The notes beneath the pieces are model-generated. The model searched no databases and was not told the origin of the DNA. It saw only the letters and a program-made list of their open reading frames with translations. Shown in pieces: positions 34,681 through 43,819 of a stretch of DNA of 64,000 bases; the stretch's first letter is position 1; each line of letters begins with the position of its first letter. The stretch comes from an uncultured Aequorivita sp. Its GTDB lineage: Bacteria > Bacteroidota > Bacteroidia > Flavobacteriales > Flavobacteriaceae. The position numbers were made by a program, and so were the translations under genes. The stretch is taken from assembly GCA_937125455.1 (NCBI GenBank), contig CAKZLK010000059.1:1-64000 (forward strand), given 5' to 3'.

Positions 34681-35820
34681 TCAATTATCGATAAAACGTA
34701 TTAAAACATCGTTAATCTTAACTTTTTCTTCATTTTTTAAGTTTGAACCTGAAGGCAAACAAAGGCCTATTTTAAAAAGATTTTCAGAAACTTTTTCGCC
34801 ATAATAAGGAGTATTTTTAAAAATTGGCTGTAAGTGCATCGGTTTCCATAACGGTCTACATTCAATATTATTTTCATTCATAGCCAGTCTTATCTCTTCA
34901 CTTGAAAAGCCACAAATTCTTTTATCAATAAGAATGCAGGAAAGCCAATGATTTGAAAAATATTCGGCAGTAGGTTCGGTAAATAGCTCAACGCCAATTG
35001 TTTTCTGAAATATATTACGATAAAAGTCATTCATTTTTCTTCGTAAAACAACGTGATCGTCAATAACCTCCATTTGTCCGCGGCCAATTCCTGCAGAAAT
35101 ATTACTCAGTCTGTAGTTATACCCTATTTCAGAATGTTGGTAATGTGGAGCCGCATCACGCGCCTGTGTTGCCAAGAAAATAGCCTTTTCCTTGTGCTTT
35201 AAATTTCGGGAAACCAAAGCTCCACCCCCCGAGGTCGTTATGATTTTGTTCCCATTAAAGGAAAGAATGGATATATCGCCAAAAGTTCCACATTTTTGCC
35301 CTTTGAAACTGCTCCCCAAAGCTTCGGCACTATCCTCCACAATTGGAATTTCATACTTTTCTGAAATATTTTTTATTTCTTCAACTTTGTAGGGCATTCC
35401 GTATAAATGGACAGCAATAATCGCTTTTGGTTTTTTCCCTTTGGCAATTCGATCTTTAATGGCTTCCTCCAAATGATTCGGACAAATGTTCCAAGTTTCA
35501 GGCTCGCTATCAACAAATATTGGGGTTGCCCCTTGATAGACAATCGGATTTGCAGATGCTGAAAAAGTCATACTTTGGCAGATAACCTCATCACCTCTTT
35601 CAACCCCCAATAATATAAGAGCCAAATGTATTGCTGCTGTACCCGAGCTTAATGCTGCAACGTGGGTTTCGGCACCGAGATAGTTTTCTAAGTCTTTTTC
35701 AAAGCCTTCCACGTTGGGCCCCAATGGCGCAATCCAATTGGTTTCAAACGCTTCATTTACATAGTTTTGTTCTGTACCGCCCATGTGGGGAGAGGATAGG
35801 TATATTTTTGAATGGCTCAT
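34681..35820 (-). CDS. DegT/DnrJ/EryC1 (PglE-type) sugar aminotransferase
   Basis: A 379-residue PLP-dependent aminotransferase acting on nucleotide 4-keto sugars. Key blocks: ALSSGTAAIHLAL (about 55-67), VEDSAEALGSSFKGQKCGTFG (about 156-176) and the PLP-binding lysine in SFNGNKIITTSGGGAL (about 184-199). With the neighbouring dehydratase it should give a UDP-4-amino-4,6-dideoxy-GlcNAc-type sugar. Gene gaps of 12 and about 67 bases place it in the cluster. Confidence 0.93.
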   Translation of the reverse strand: MSHSKIYLSSPHMGGTEQNYVNEAFETNWIAPLGPNVEGFEKDLENYLGAETHVAALSSGTAAIHLALILLGVERGDEVICQSMTFSASANPIVYQGATPIFVDSEPETWNICPNHLEEAIKDRIAKGKKPKAIIAVHLYGMPYKVEEIKNISEKYEIPIVEDSAEALGSSFKGQKCGTFGDISILSFNGNKIITTSGGGALVSRNLKHKEKAIFLATQARDAAPHYQHSEIGYNYRLSNISAGIGRGQMEVIDDHVVLRRKMNDFYRNIFQKTIGVELFTEPTAEYFSNHWLSCILIDKRICGFSSEEIRLAMNENNIECRPLWKPMHLQPIFKNTPYYGEKVSENLFKIGLCLPSGSNLKNEEKVKINDVLIRFIDN

Positions 35821-35832
35821 TTTTGTAAAAAT

Positions 35833-36393
35833 CTATTTTCTAAAGAATATTGATATTGTTTTAAATATTATCCTTAAATCTTCGTTGAATGATTGCTTAT
35901 AATAGTATTCCAAATTCATTTTTACTTTATCGGGAAAAATAACAGTATCGTTATAATGCAACGGCTCATCTTTATTTTTCAAAATCGATTCTTCATTGTA
36001 ATATTTTAAGGAAGCTTCACTGGTTAGGCCTGGCTTCAATTCTAATATTTTTTTTTCTTCCCCCTCCAATTTATCGTAATATCCTGGAATATCGGGACGT
36101 GGACCCACAAAACTCATTTGCCCAAAAAGTATATTTACCAATTGTGGCAGTTCGTCAATTTTAGATTTTCTTAAAAACATTCCAAATTTTGAAATACGGC
36201 CTGTTTTATCGTTTATCGTTCTGATTTTAAATATGTTAAAAGGTTTTCCGTATTGGCCTATTCTTTTTTGAGGAAATAATCCGAATGATAAAGTATCTAC
36301 GCTTGCTAAAATGAGGCATAGCAGTATGAGCCAACCAAGGAAGGCCAAAAGGAATAGCGCTAAAAAGGTGTCAAAAAGATATTTTATGGACAA
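35833..36393 (-). CDS. phosphoglycosyl transferase (bacterial sugar transferase, PglC-like), second copy
   Basis: A 186-residue monotopic enzyme of the bacterial sugar transferase family, which moves a sugar-1-phosphate to undecaprenyl phosphate. One N-terminal hydrophobic segment (about 7-30) is followed by FPQKRIGQYGKPFNIFKIRT, the Asp-Glu pair in SKIDELPQL (about 115-123) and SFVGPRPDIPGY. It is more divergent than the copy at 37464 and lacks the usual GWAQV C-terminal block, ending instead with LRIIFKTISIFF. It may use a different sugar. Confidence 0.88.
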   Translation of the reverse strand: MSIKYLFDTFLALFLLAFLGWLILLCLILASVDTLSFGLFPQKRIGQYGKPFNIFKIRTINDKTGRISKFGMFLRKSKIDELPQLVNILFGQMSFVGPRPDIPGYYDKLEGEEKKILELKPGLTSEASLKYYNEESILKNKDEPLHYNDTVIFPDKVKMNLEYYYKQSFNEDLRIIFKTISIFFRK

Positions 36394-36395
36394 AG

Positions 36396-37148
36396 TCAGT
36401 TTATTTGTTTAGAAATATTTACTTGAATATAATAGGTGTCATCACCTTTTTTAAAATAAGCGGCTTCTTCAATTTTATTTGTGGTTAACCCTCTCAATAA
36501 ATCAATCAATTCCCTTCCCGAATAGGTTTTATTCAGATCAATTTCCTGCACGCTTTTTAAATCCTTTTTTGAGTGATTCGTACCAACATGCGTTTGCGGT
36601 GTCGATTTTGGCTTCAAATTTTTTATACTTTCAAAAGCCTTAGTAAAAACTTCTTCTTCTACCGTCATCACTCGATTGTATAATGTGTGTGCCGTGTCAG
36701 AAGGTTTAACCTCAATTTTTTTCTGATGGATAATATTTCCCTCGTCCAGTTTTTCGGTCATAAAATGCAGGGTAGCGCCATAAGGTGTTCCATCAATTAT
36801 TGCCCAGCTTGGCGTATGCCATCCCTTGTTATAGGGCAAATATGCCGGATGAAGATTTAAAAACCCTATTTTGGGAAGTTCCAAAAATTCAGTTGGAATT
36901 ATATACGGAAAATGAATTCCGAAGATATAATCCAAATTTAACGTTTGAAGTTTTTCAAAGTTATTTTTAAAGGAATTTCCTCGGAAAATAAAATCATCGG
37001 TTAAACCCGATAAATCGATTAGTTCTTTGCAATGTGAACTTTTGGTGCTGTCTGAAATAAATAGAGCCGAAGGTTTATAGCCTTTTGAAATTATAAATTT
37101 TAAAATGGTAACACTTATTTTTCTATCGCCGGCAAATGCATATCTCAT
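36396..37148 (-). CDS. formyltransferase family protein (probable sugar N-formyltransferase)
   Basis: A 250-residue member of the methionyl-tRNA-formyltransferase superfamily. The N10-formyl-tetrahydrofolate site and catalytic residues are seen in GFLNLHPAYLPYNKG (Asn/His pair, about 93-107) and the Asp in TEKLDEGNII (about 131-140). It is shorter than Fmt and lies between dehydratase/aminotransferase and transferase genes, so I infer N-formylation of a 4-amino sugar, as known for VioF- or WbtJ-type enzymes. It overlaps the next upstream gene by 4 bases. Confidence 0.85.
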   Translation of the reverse strand: MRYAFAGDRKISVTILKFIISKGYKPSALFISDSTKSSHCKELIDLSGLTDDFIFRGNSFKNNFEKLQTLNLDYIFGIHFPYIIPTEFLELPKIGFLNLHPAYLPYNKGWHTPSWAIIDGTPYGATLHFMTEKLDEGNIIHQKKIEVKPSDTAHTLYNRVMTVEEEVFTKAFESIKNLKPKSTPQTHVGTNHSKKDLKSVQEIDLNKTYSGRELIDLLRGLTTNKIEEAAYFKKGDDTYYIQVNISKQIN

Positions 37149-37483
37149 AGTTTTTTCAATAAAATTTTATTCACAAATGTTTTTGGGAATTCGGGGGAAT
37201 TTTGCAATCGCTCAAAAACGAATTTTGATTCCAAATCCGGTGCTGTTTTTTCCAACTCCCTAAATTGATTGAACCAATCTTCCAAATGAAATATATACTG
37301 CTGAACGGCCTCTTTTTCCTCCTCATTGCATTCGTATAAATAAATCTCTAAAATTTCACAAACATTCAAGTTTGCAGACTTAATGCGAAGTGCCTGAAAA
37401 TATTTTTTTTCTGGAAGATATAAATTATAGGCAGCTTGGGAGCGACCAATGGCAGTTTGAAGTTTATGTATTGTCGAAATCAT
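37145..37483 (-). CDS. unrecognised 112-residue protein inside the polysaccharide cluster
   Basis: I do not recognise a family. The chain is predicted mostly helical, without signal peptide or membrane helix. It contains an acidic central stretch ([18 protein letters not shown], about 49-66) and a basic C-terminus (VNKILLKKL). Its start overlaps the upstream phosphoglycosyl transferase by 20 bases and its stop overlaps the formyltransferase start by 4 bases, so it is translationally coupled on both sides. This supports a real gene with a job tied to its neighbours. It does not match the S23 four-helix-bundle pattern. Confidence 0.7.
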   Translation of the reverse strand: MISTIHKLQTAIGRSQAAYNLYLPEKKYFQALRIKSANLNVCEILEIYLYECNEEEKEAVQQYIFHLEDWFNQFRELEKTAPDLESKFVFERLQNSPEFPKTFVNKILLKKL

Positions 37484-38081
37484 TTCCTTTAAAATATAGT
37501 GTGGTTGCTTGGCCTTCCTGCGAAATACCTTCTTTTGCGAATACTTTTTTTACCGTCAAAAACAATATTTTTAAGTCCAGAACCAAGCCAATATGGTTAA
37601 CATACCAAACGTCATATTCAAATTTCTGTTGCCAACTAATTGCGTTGCGTCCATTTACTTGTGCCCATCCGGTAATTCCGGGCTTCACTTTATGCCTTTG
37701 TTTTTGAAAATCATTGTACAGCGGCAAATATTGTGGCAATAATGGTCTTGGCCCCACAAAGCTCATATCGGCTTTTAAAACGTTTAGCAATTGTGGCAAT
37801 TCATCAAGGGAAGTGGAACGCACAAAACGGCCGACAGCAGTAATTCTTTCGGCATCGGTCAATAGGTTTCCGCAAGTGTCCTTCTTGTCCGTCATTGTTT
37901 TGAACTTAATAATTGTAAATATTTTACCATTTTTACCGGGTCTTTTCTGCAAAAAAAAAGGGGAGCCTCCGTTTGCTAATGCAAGCACTATCGCTACCAA
38001 AATGATAATCGAGCTGGCTATCAAAAGCAATACCAATGCGAAAAGACTATCAAAAAAAGGCTTTACTATTTTTACGTACAT
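37464..38081 (-). CDS. phosphoglycosyl transferase (PglC-like sugar transferase)
   Basis: A 205-residue classical monotopic phosphoglycosyl transferase. It has an N-terminal membrane re-entrant segment (about 9-32), [20 protein letters not shown], the catalytic Asp-Glu in [13 protein letters not shown] (about 94-106), [16 protein letters not shown] and the C-terminal [16 protein letters not shown]. It is the probable initiator of repeat-unit synthesis on undecaprenyl phosphate, by analogy with PglC. Confidence 0.95.
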   Translation of the reverse strand: MYVKIVKPFFDSLFALVLLLIASSIIILVAIVLALANGGSPFFLQKRPGKNGKIFTIIKFKTMTDKKDTCGNLLTDAERITAVGRFVRSTSLDELPQLLNVLKADMSFVGPRPLLPQYLPLYNDFQKQRHKVKPGITGWAQVNGRNAISWQQKFEYDVWYVNHIGLVLDLKILFLTVKKVFAKEGISQEGQATTLYFKGNDFDNT

Positions 38082-38103
38082 TTTGGGGATAGGCTTGAGC
38101 GTG

Positions 38104-38111
38104 CAAAGTTA
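38104..38111 (-). promoter_or_regulatory. candidate internal -7 box before the PglC-like gene
   Basis: TAACTTTG on the minus strand matches TAnnTTTG. Its predicted start is about 16 nt before the ATG at 38081. It lies in the 56-base gap after the glycosyltransferase gene. Confidence 0.3.
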
Positions 38112-38137
38112 AGCAAAAGGATAGAGATGAAGTTAGG

Positions 38138-39280
38138 TTAAAGCGATTGATATTCTTTCAAAAGCGCTTGCCAAATTTCTGTTCTACTAAAACGTGAAAC
38201 TATTTTTTGACGCGCTATCGTTTTCAAATTGGTGTATAAAAGGGTATCTGTTGCAAGCAATTTCATTGCAGTTTCCAATTCTTCCACACTTTTAGGAGAA
38301 ACAATCAGCCCATTGGCTCCATTATCAATAATTTCGTTACAGCCGTTAATATCGGTAACAATGGAGGGTAAGCCCATGGCGCCCGCTTGCATCACCACAT
38401 TTGGAAATCCTTCGCGGTAACTAGGAAATACTAAGGCCTCGGAAATAGAAAAATAGGCACGCACATCATTTTGATACCCTACGGAATGGATTCTTTGATG
38501 GTGCTCAATCTGTGAAAGGGTTTCGGGCAAAAGTGGATCAAGCGTGCTTTCAAAAGGTCCAACCAGTAACAAAGAAATATTTGAATTGGAATTGGCAAAA
38601 TTCAAAAATGCGGCAACCAGTTCATTTATCCCTTTGTCTTTCACTAATCGACCAACAAAGATAAATACGAAGTGATTTTGGGGAATCCCTAGCTCTTTTC
38701 TTAAAAAAGTTTTGCTGTCTTCCGTGAAAAGTGTTGGGTCAAAATCTGAGGTGTCGATACCATTACTACTTCCCTGCCCTATTATGGATAGTTTTTCTGG
38801 AACGGTAAATTTTTCTGAAATAATGAACTCATATAACCCCCTTGAATTTGGATAGACCTTCGTGGCAAAACGGTACGTGAGTTTTTCCACAAAATTGAGA
38901 ATCTTTCTTTTTAAACCTTGAGCCTCCATGAGTGGAAGGCCCGCAACGGTATGTAATCTATTGGGCACATTAGCCAGCCAAGCTGCCATCATCCCAACAA
39001 TTCCAGCTTTTGGTGTATGTGTATGCACAATGGAAGGTTTTTCCTTCTTAAGAAATTGGTATAATTTAAAAACGGCAGCAAAGTCTTTTAAAGGTGTGAT
39101 TTTTCGAGTAAGTTCTAAATGAAAAATACGCACTCCTTCACTGTTTCCATATGTTCCCAAACGTTCCTTGTCTGCAGAAATCGCAACAACTTCAAAATGG
39201 TCTTTCATAAAAGCCAATTGCCCTTCTAGAAGTTTTTCAAGGGACATGGGAACAGTTGTTATGCGAATGAGTTTTTTCAA
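38138..39280 (-). CDS. family 4 glycosyltransferase (PglA/WbpX-like)
   Basis: A 380-residue GT-B fold glycosyltransferase. The N-terminal acceptor half has IVHTHTPKAGIVGMMAAWLA (about 80-99). The donor half has FIFVGRLVKDKGINEL (about 207-222) and the GT4 block with SYREGFPNVVMQAGAMGLP (about 289-307; EGFPNV...A). It is typical of transferases that extend N-acetylated dideoxy sugars. It starts 3 bases after the CapK-like gene. Confidence 0.93.
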   Translation of the reverse strand: MKKLIRITTVPMSLEKLLEGQLAFMKDHFEVVAISADKERLGTYGNSEGVRIFHLELTRKITPLKDFAAVFKLYQFLKKEKPSIVHTHTPKAGIVGMMAAWLANVPNRLHTVAGLPLMEAQGLKRKILNFVEKLTYRFATKVYPNSRGLYEFIISEKFTVPEKLSIIGQGSSNGIDTSDFDPTLFTEDSKTFLRKELGIPQNHFVFIFVGRLVKDKGINELVAAFLNFANSNSNISLLLVGPFESTLDPLLPETLSQIEHHQRIHSVGYQNDVRAYFSISEALVFPSYREGFPNVVMQAGAMGLPSIVTDINGCNEIIDNGANGLIVSPKSVEELETAMKLLATDTLLYTNLKTIARQKIVSRFSRTEIWQALLKEYQSL

Positions 39281-39282
39281 TA

Positions 39283-40656
39283 TTATGTAATTAAATGCTT
39301 AATGTTATTCTTTACCATTCTAAATTTTCCGCTTTTTTCAACGGGAATATCATCAACAAATTCTAAATCGAGCTTCATTGAATGTCCGATACGATCTCTC
39401 CAATTCGATAAGAATTGTTTTTCATCCTTTTGGGAAAATACTTCGTTATCAATTACAATTTTTATGAGAATGCTTTCCAAACTTTCCTGAATTGCCTGAA
39501 ATTTAACAATCCCCTTTACATCCTTTAGAGTGTTCGAAATGTTACCAAGGTTTATTTTGCCAGTTTCCTTGGAATATATGTAGTCATCGATTCTTCCCAA
39601 TATTTGCTTAATTAAGGGGTTGTTATTGCCACAGGTGCAGCGCTCATCGCTTAATTCAACCCTGTCTTGAATGTCATAGCGAATCAAAGGAGTGCCATAA
39701 GTAGTGAATGAAGTCACTACTAACCGACCTTGCTGAGCCGGTAAGTCATTATCATCTAAAACTTCAAAAACACCACTTTGCATTTCAAGATGCAAGTTTT
39801 TGTTTTTACATTCAAAAATAAAAGGAGCTCCTTCTGAAGAGGCGTATTGGTCATATAAGTTTGTTTTGAAGTATGATTCGATTAAGTTACGGGTTGAGTG
39901 GTTCACGGTTTCTGCGGTAGGAAAAATTGCTTTGACGATGCCTTTGGGAAAATCTATTTTATTATCAATACCGTATTTGGCGATTTCATAAATAGTTGAA
40001 GAAAATCCTACAAAATATTGTGGTTTGAATTTTATTAAATCTTCTATATAGTATTTTAAATAATCTCCTTTAATATGAAAAGTTGAGTAATATCTTACCT
40101 TATACCAATAATCTGTTTTCCAGTATCGATTTCTTTTTAAATCTTTTGGGGTCAGTAGGTTTTTTCCAGAGAACCAAGCGGTCTTTTTCCCCAGTTTATA
40201 TTCAAATTGATTCCTGAAATTATCCAACATTGCAAATCGTTCCTGCATATTTTGAGGCGTAAAAATAACTTCTAAAGATTTACCTGTAGTACCTCCCGTT
40301 TTTGAAACAATACCTTTCGATTTTTTAATTGTATATACTTTGTCAATATTCCTTCTAAGTTCCTCCTTGGTAATGATGGGCAGTTTTGCAATATCTTTTA
40401 CCTTGGAAATATCCGGAATATCTGAATATTTTTCATTGTAAAAGGGAGATTTATTTTTTACATAATCAATCAATGAAACAAACCTATTGTCCTGTATTTT
40501 AATTAGTTCATCTAATGTGAGGTTCTTGTTTTTATTAAAATGTTTGAGGAAATAGGCATATTTTCCACCATACCTTTTTTTATAGGCCAAAATATTGAAA
40601 ATACTTATCAATGCGTTCTGGACAAAAGCCGGAGATTTTTGATAGAGTTTATTCAT
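39283..40656 (-). CDS. CapK / phenylacetate-CoA ligase-like adenylate-forming protein
   Basis: A 457-residue member of the adenylate-forming superfamily. The phosphate-binding loop SKTGGTTGKSLEV is at about 116-128, YDQYASSEGAPFIFEC is at about 276-291, and LIRYDIQDRVEL follows. Four Cys-rich positions (CTCGNNN) lie near residue 335. Homologues named CapK occur in capsule loci, but their substrates are not established. It overlaps the deacetylase gene by 4 bases. Confidence 0.85.
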   Translation of the reverse strand: MNKLYQKSPAFVQNALISIFNILAYKKRYGGKYAYFLKHFNKNKNLTLDELIKIQDNRFVSLIDYVKNKSPFYNEKYSDIPDISKVKDIAKLPIITKEELRRNIDKVYTIKKSKGIVSKTGGTTGKSLEVIFTPQNMQERFAMLDNFRNQFEYKLGKKTAWFSGKNLLTPKDLKRNRYWKTDYWYKVRYYSTFHIKGDYLKYYIEDLIKFKPQYFVGFSSTIYEIAKYGIDNKIDFPKGIVKAIFPTAETVNHSTRNLIESYFKTNLYDQYASSEGAPFIFECKNKNLHLEMQSGVFEVLDDNDLPAQQGRLVVTSFTTYGTPLIRYDIQDRVELSDERCTCGNNNPLIKQILGRIDDYIYSKETGKINLGNISNTLKDVKGIVKFQAIQESLESILIKIVIDNEVFSQKDEKQFLSNWRDRIGHSMKLDLEFVDDIPVEKSGKFRMVKNNIKHLIT

Positions 40657-41633
40657 TCTGTACTATCTTTATACATCTTGAAAATTTCCTTCATATTGTA
40701 TGATGTGAAATTAAAATCTTTTTTAAGTTTTTGAAAATGCATAATTATATCTAATAATTCTTTAATAGCATTTTCCTTATCTATGGCAAAATTGTGCGGA
40801 TGCCACCATAAATGATAAACTTCATTGTTTTTGGCCGCATATGTCATTTCCTTTTTTATACGATTAATACGGAGCTTATTTAGAAATGGGATATTTTTAT
40901 GTATAGGTCTTAAAAATCTGCTTGCAGGTTGAAGTAAAACCTCACGCCTCAATTCTATATGATGCCAAGGATAACTTTTAACCATAAAAAGTGAGGAATA
41001 AGAATCCACTAATCTTGCAATTCTACTGGTTTTTTTATTTTGATTTACTAAATGCCAATACCATATATCCGGATTAGTACGGACCGATTTTATATTGTTG
41101 GCTTTTATAGTATCCAAAATTTCCTCAATAAATTGATTTCTAGGCAGGACTAAAGATTCGAGTTCAGTCATTGTTTTTAAGGCTATTTGGGAAGCTCTTT
41201 TCAGATCTTTATTAAAAGCTTCAAGATTTCTGGACTCTTCATTACAATAATAATGGCTATAAGTATGCGTGCCTATTTCCTGACCTTGTGTTGCCTTAAT
41301 ACTTTTAATAAGATCAAGTGCGAAAAAATGTTTAGTATATACATTATCAAACGTAATTTTTTCTTTTAATAGATAATTGCTAAGCTTTTGATTTACATAT
41401 TCGGGACATTTTTTTGGTATATTTTTTAACCATTCTTCCCAGCTTTCATTCCATAACATTCCTACTGTGGCCCAAGTACAATGAATTTTGTGTTTTGAAA
41501 ATAAACTAAGTATTGCTGGAATTGCTTCAAGTGTATTGTCAAAATAGGTGCCATAGTTATCGTAATTAATATGATCTCCAATGCCCCAATACAGCTCAAA
41601 ATCCAACGATATTACCAATGCCCCTGTTTTCAT
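40653..41633 (-). CDS. polysaccharide deacetylase family protein (NodB homology)
   Basis: A 326-residue protein without signal peptide. NodB-type motifs: ISLDFELYWG (Asp10 region), HCTWATVGML (about 50-59) and the metal-binding HTYSHYY (about 121-127; H-x-x-x-H). A further His-rich stretch, YHLWWHPHNF, lies at about 272-281. In polysaccharide loci such proteins de-N- or de-O-acetylate intermediates. The variant first motif (DFE instead of DDG) is the CE4 subgroup seen in Bacteroidota glycan clusters. It overlaps both neighbours by 4 bases. Confidence 0.88.
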   Translation of the reverse strand: MKTGALVISLDFELYWGIGDHINYDNYGTYFDNTLEAIPAILSLFSKHKIHCTWATVGMLWNESWEEWLKNIPKKCPEYVNQKLSNYLLKEKITFDNVYTKHFFALDLIKSIKATQGQEIGTHTYSHYYCNEESRNLEAFNKDLKRASQIALKTMTELESLVLPRNQFIEEILDTIKANNIKSVRTNPDIWYWHLVNQNKKTSRIARLVDSYSSLFMVKSYPWHHIELRREVLLQPASRFLRPIHKNIPFLNKLRINRIKKEMTYAAKNNEVYHLWWHPHNFAIDKENAIKELLDIIMHFQKLKKDFNFTSYNMKEIFKMYKDSTE

Positions 41634-42688
41634 ACTGTGTCAGAATCTGCATAACTTAAATACCAGTTCTCTCTTTTACCTATTACTGCTTCATCAGAGT
41701 TAAAATTAGCATAACCAAAATGCAATTCAATTGGTTTCAACTTTTCGGGCAAATCATAAAATCCTTTAGATTTATATAACTTGAAATTGGGGGAAAAATG
41801 AAAACACCAAGAAAGTATAACATCCACCTTGTTTTTTATGAAATCATTTAGGGCCAATTGAAGCAATTTTTTTCCGGCTTCAGTTTCGTTGGGTAAAACA
41901 ATCAATTCCATTACATAACCAATATTACCGGAATGTTTTGCCTTATTTATGAAGACTATGAAACCAAGCAAATTACCATCTCTATAAAATCCATATCGCT
42001 TGTAATTTTCGTATGGTTTTTCAACAAAACGCCAATTGAGATAATTGGCATTTCGCTGAATACTTATTTGGAAATTGGACGAAAATTTTTCCCACAAAAC
42101 ATCTGATTCCTTCGAGAATTTTTCTATTTCCATAAGCTGTTCGTTTTCAGCTAGGTGTATTTTTTTTGAAGAGACAATATTAAAGTTTAACAGATCGCCT
42201 ATTTTCTTTCCCATTATCTTTTTTAAAAAATAACCTGTTTTAAGAGGTTTAAAAAGAAATGGTACAGGGTCTAAAAGTTTCCAATTTAACTTTTTTGTGA
42301 ATCCATGCACAGAATTTCCGTTTGGAAAACCATATACCAGGGAAAAACCTTCATCTATGGAGCGTTTATATATGCGATCCGCACTTTTTACAAACAAACC
42401 TTTGCCCCTATGATTTACATCTGTAAGGGTATCTAAAGATTGACATGCCTTTGTGATAGAATTTCCTATTTTAAAATAAATAGGCATCGCAGCATATATG
42501 GATGCTACTTCATCCTTCTCAGTGTAGGTTAAGGATACTAATGAAGTTTTCAAAGGATTTTGAAAATGGGTCCATTGCAATTTTTCAATCTGCTTTGGAG
42601 AACCATTTTTTTCAAACGCATCTATATAATCTTGCAGCTGTTCCTTTTGTGTTACCATCTTTAATGAATAGTTTTCCTCTTGTTTCAT
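41630..42688 (-). CDS. GNAT family N-acetyltransferase (large)
   Basis: A 352-residue protein with an N-terminal GNAT-like acetyl-CoA site (LTDVNHRGKGLFVKSADRIY, about 87-106, containing the R/Q-x-x-G-x-G/A pattern) and a second GNAT-like half (about 200-330, IGYVMELIVLPNE). It could acylate an amino sugar or act like FemAB-type transferases. Overlaps of 4 bases on both sides show operon membership. The substrate is unknown. Confidence 0.78.
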   Translation of the reverse strand: MKQEENYSLKMVTQKEQLQDYIDAFEKNGSPKQIEKLQWTHFQNPLKTSLVSLTYTEKDEVASIYAAMPIYFKIGNSITKACQSLDTLTDVNHRGKGLFVKSADRIYKRSIDEGFSLVYGFPNGNSVHGFTKKLNWKLLDPVPFLFKPLKTGYFLKKIMGKKIGDLLNFNIVSSKKIHLAENEQLMEIEKFSKESDVLWEKFSSNFQISIQRNANYLNWRFVEKPYENYKRYGFYRDGNLLGFIVFINKAKHSGNIGYVMELIVLPNETEAGKKLLQLALNDFIKNKVDVILSWCFHFSPNFKLYKSKGFYDLPEKLKPIELHFGYANFNSDEAVIGKRENWYLSYADSDTV

Positions 42689-43803
42689 GCTTTTCTTTTT
42701 TCGTTTAGAAGTTTTTCATATAATTGTAAATGCGCTTGTACCATTTTTTCAATATCATATTGTTGAACAAATGTGCGCCCCTCCATTTGCATTTCCTTTT
42801 TCAGTAAAGGATTATTTAAAACTCCATCTATTTTTTGTGCCAAATCCACTGGGTTCTGACTCTCAAAAAGACATTTTGAATTTGCCACAAATTCCTTAAT
42901 CCCAACAACATTTGAACCTAAAAAGGGAGTGCCAGATGCAAGAGCTTCCAAAGTAACCCCAGACATTCCTTCATGAAGTGATGATAATACAATAAGGTCG
43001 GCCGATTTCATTAATTGAGGAATATCCATTCGAAATCCCATAAAATGTACCTTATTTTGTATTTTAATATCTCGGGCGATTAATTTAGCATTTGCTATTT
43101 GATCCCCATCTCCCACAAAAAATAAATGCGATTTAGAAGTTAGTTTTTCCATAGCCAGCAAAAGTGTTTTAGGATCCTTTGGATAACTAAACCTGGAAAC
43201 CATTATTATTTTATTGGCATCACGGGGAAAATCATATTCATTGGTCCAAAAATCTTGTGAATATCCTTCTGCCTTATCAAACCGATTAATATCAATTCCA
43301 TTATATATTAGGTAAGTCTTGTTTTTATAATTGAGCCAAGAAAGTAGTTTTTCCCGCACTCTTTCAGAAATAGCAATTATGCCATCGTACCTACAATAGA
43401 TCAATTTTTCAATAGGTTGAAAGTAAAATTTTGTATTTCTTTCGTTTGATGTAGAATGCTCGGTAAAAACCAAGACAGGTCTTTTTTTATAAAATAAAGT
43501 AGCCAAAGAGACCCAATAAAGGCAGGGGAATAAATGAACATGGACTACATCAAAAGAATGCTTTTTTAAAAATTTTCGTAATTTATAAATTAACCTGATG
43601 TCTCGAAAACCACTATCACTTAAAGAATAAAATCCAATGCCAGAGTTTTTTACACTTTCAATATATTCGGAAGCTTCCAAAATAGATGAAAGCTGCAAAA
43701 TTGAAACCTCATGCCCCTTTTCAATATAACGAGGTAAATTATCAACCAAGAGTTTTTCCGCACCCCCTTTTCCTAAACTCAATACAATGTGAAGTATTTT
43801 CAT
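42685..43803 (-). CDS. family 4 glycosyltransferase
   Basis: A 372-residue GT-B glycosyltransferase. The start MKILHIVLSLGKGGAEKLLV is typical of GT4 enzymes. Later, VSRFSYPKDPKTLLLAMEKL (about 200-219) and LSSLHEGMSGVTLEALASG (about 274-292) form the donor site. It is cytoplasmic or membrane-associated, and the linkage is unknown. It is 16 bases from the Wzy-like gene. Confidence 0.92.
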   Translation of the reverse strand: MKILHIVLSLGKGGAEKLLVDNLPRYIEKGHEVSILQLSSILEASEYIESVKNSGIGFYSLSDSGFRDIRLIYKLRKFLKKHSFDVVHVHLFPCLYWVSLATLFYKKRPVLVFTEHSTSNERNTKFYFQPIEKLIYCRYDGIIAISERVREKLLSWLNYKNKTYLIYNGIDINRFDKAEGYSQDFWTNEYDFPRDANKIIMVSRFSYPKDPKTLLLAMEKLTSKSHLFFVGDGDQIANAKLIARDIKIQNKVHFMGFRMDIPQLMKSADLIVLSSLHEGMSGVTLEALASGTPFLGSNVVGIKEFVANSKCLFESQNPVDLAQKIDGVLNNPLLKKEMQMEGRTFVQQYDIEKMVQAHLQLYEKLLNEKRKA

Positions 43804-43819
43804 AGTATCATCAAAAGAT

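Noticed and set aside
37145-37483. Assignment of the 112-residue protein to the S23 four-helix-bundle family
   Set aside because: The diagnostic Q-x-x-RAA-x-SI-x-x-N-x-x-EG block is absent. Only length and helicity are similar.
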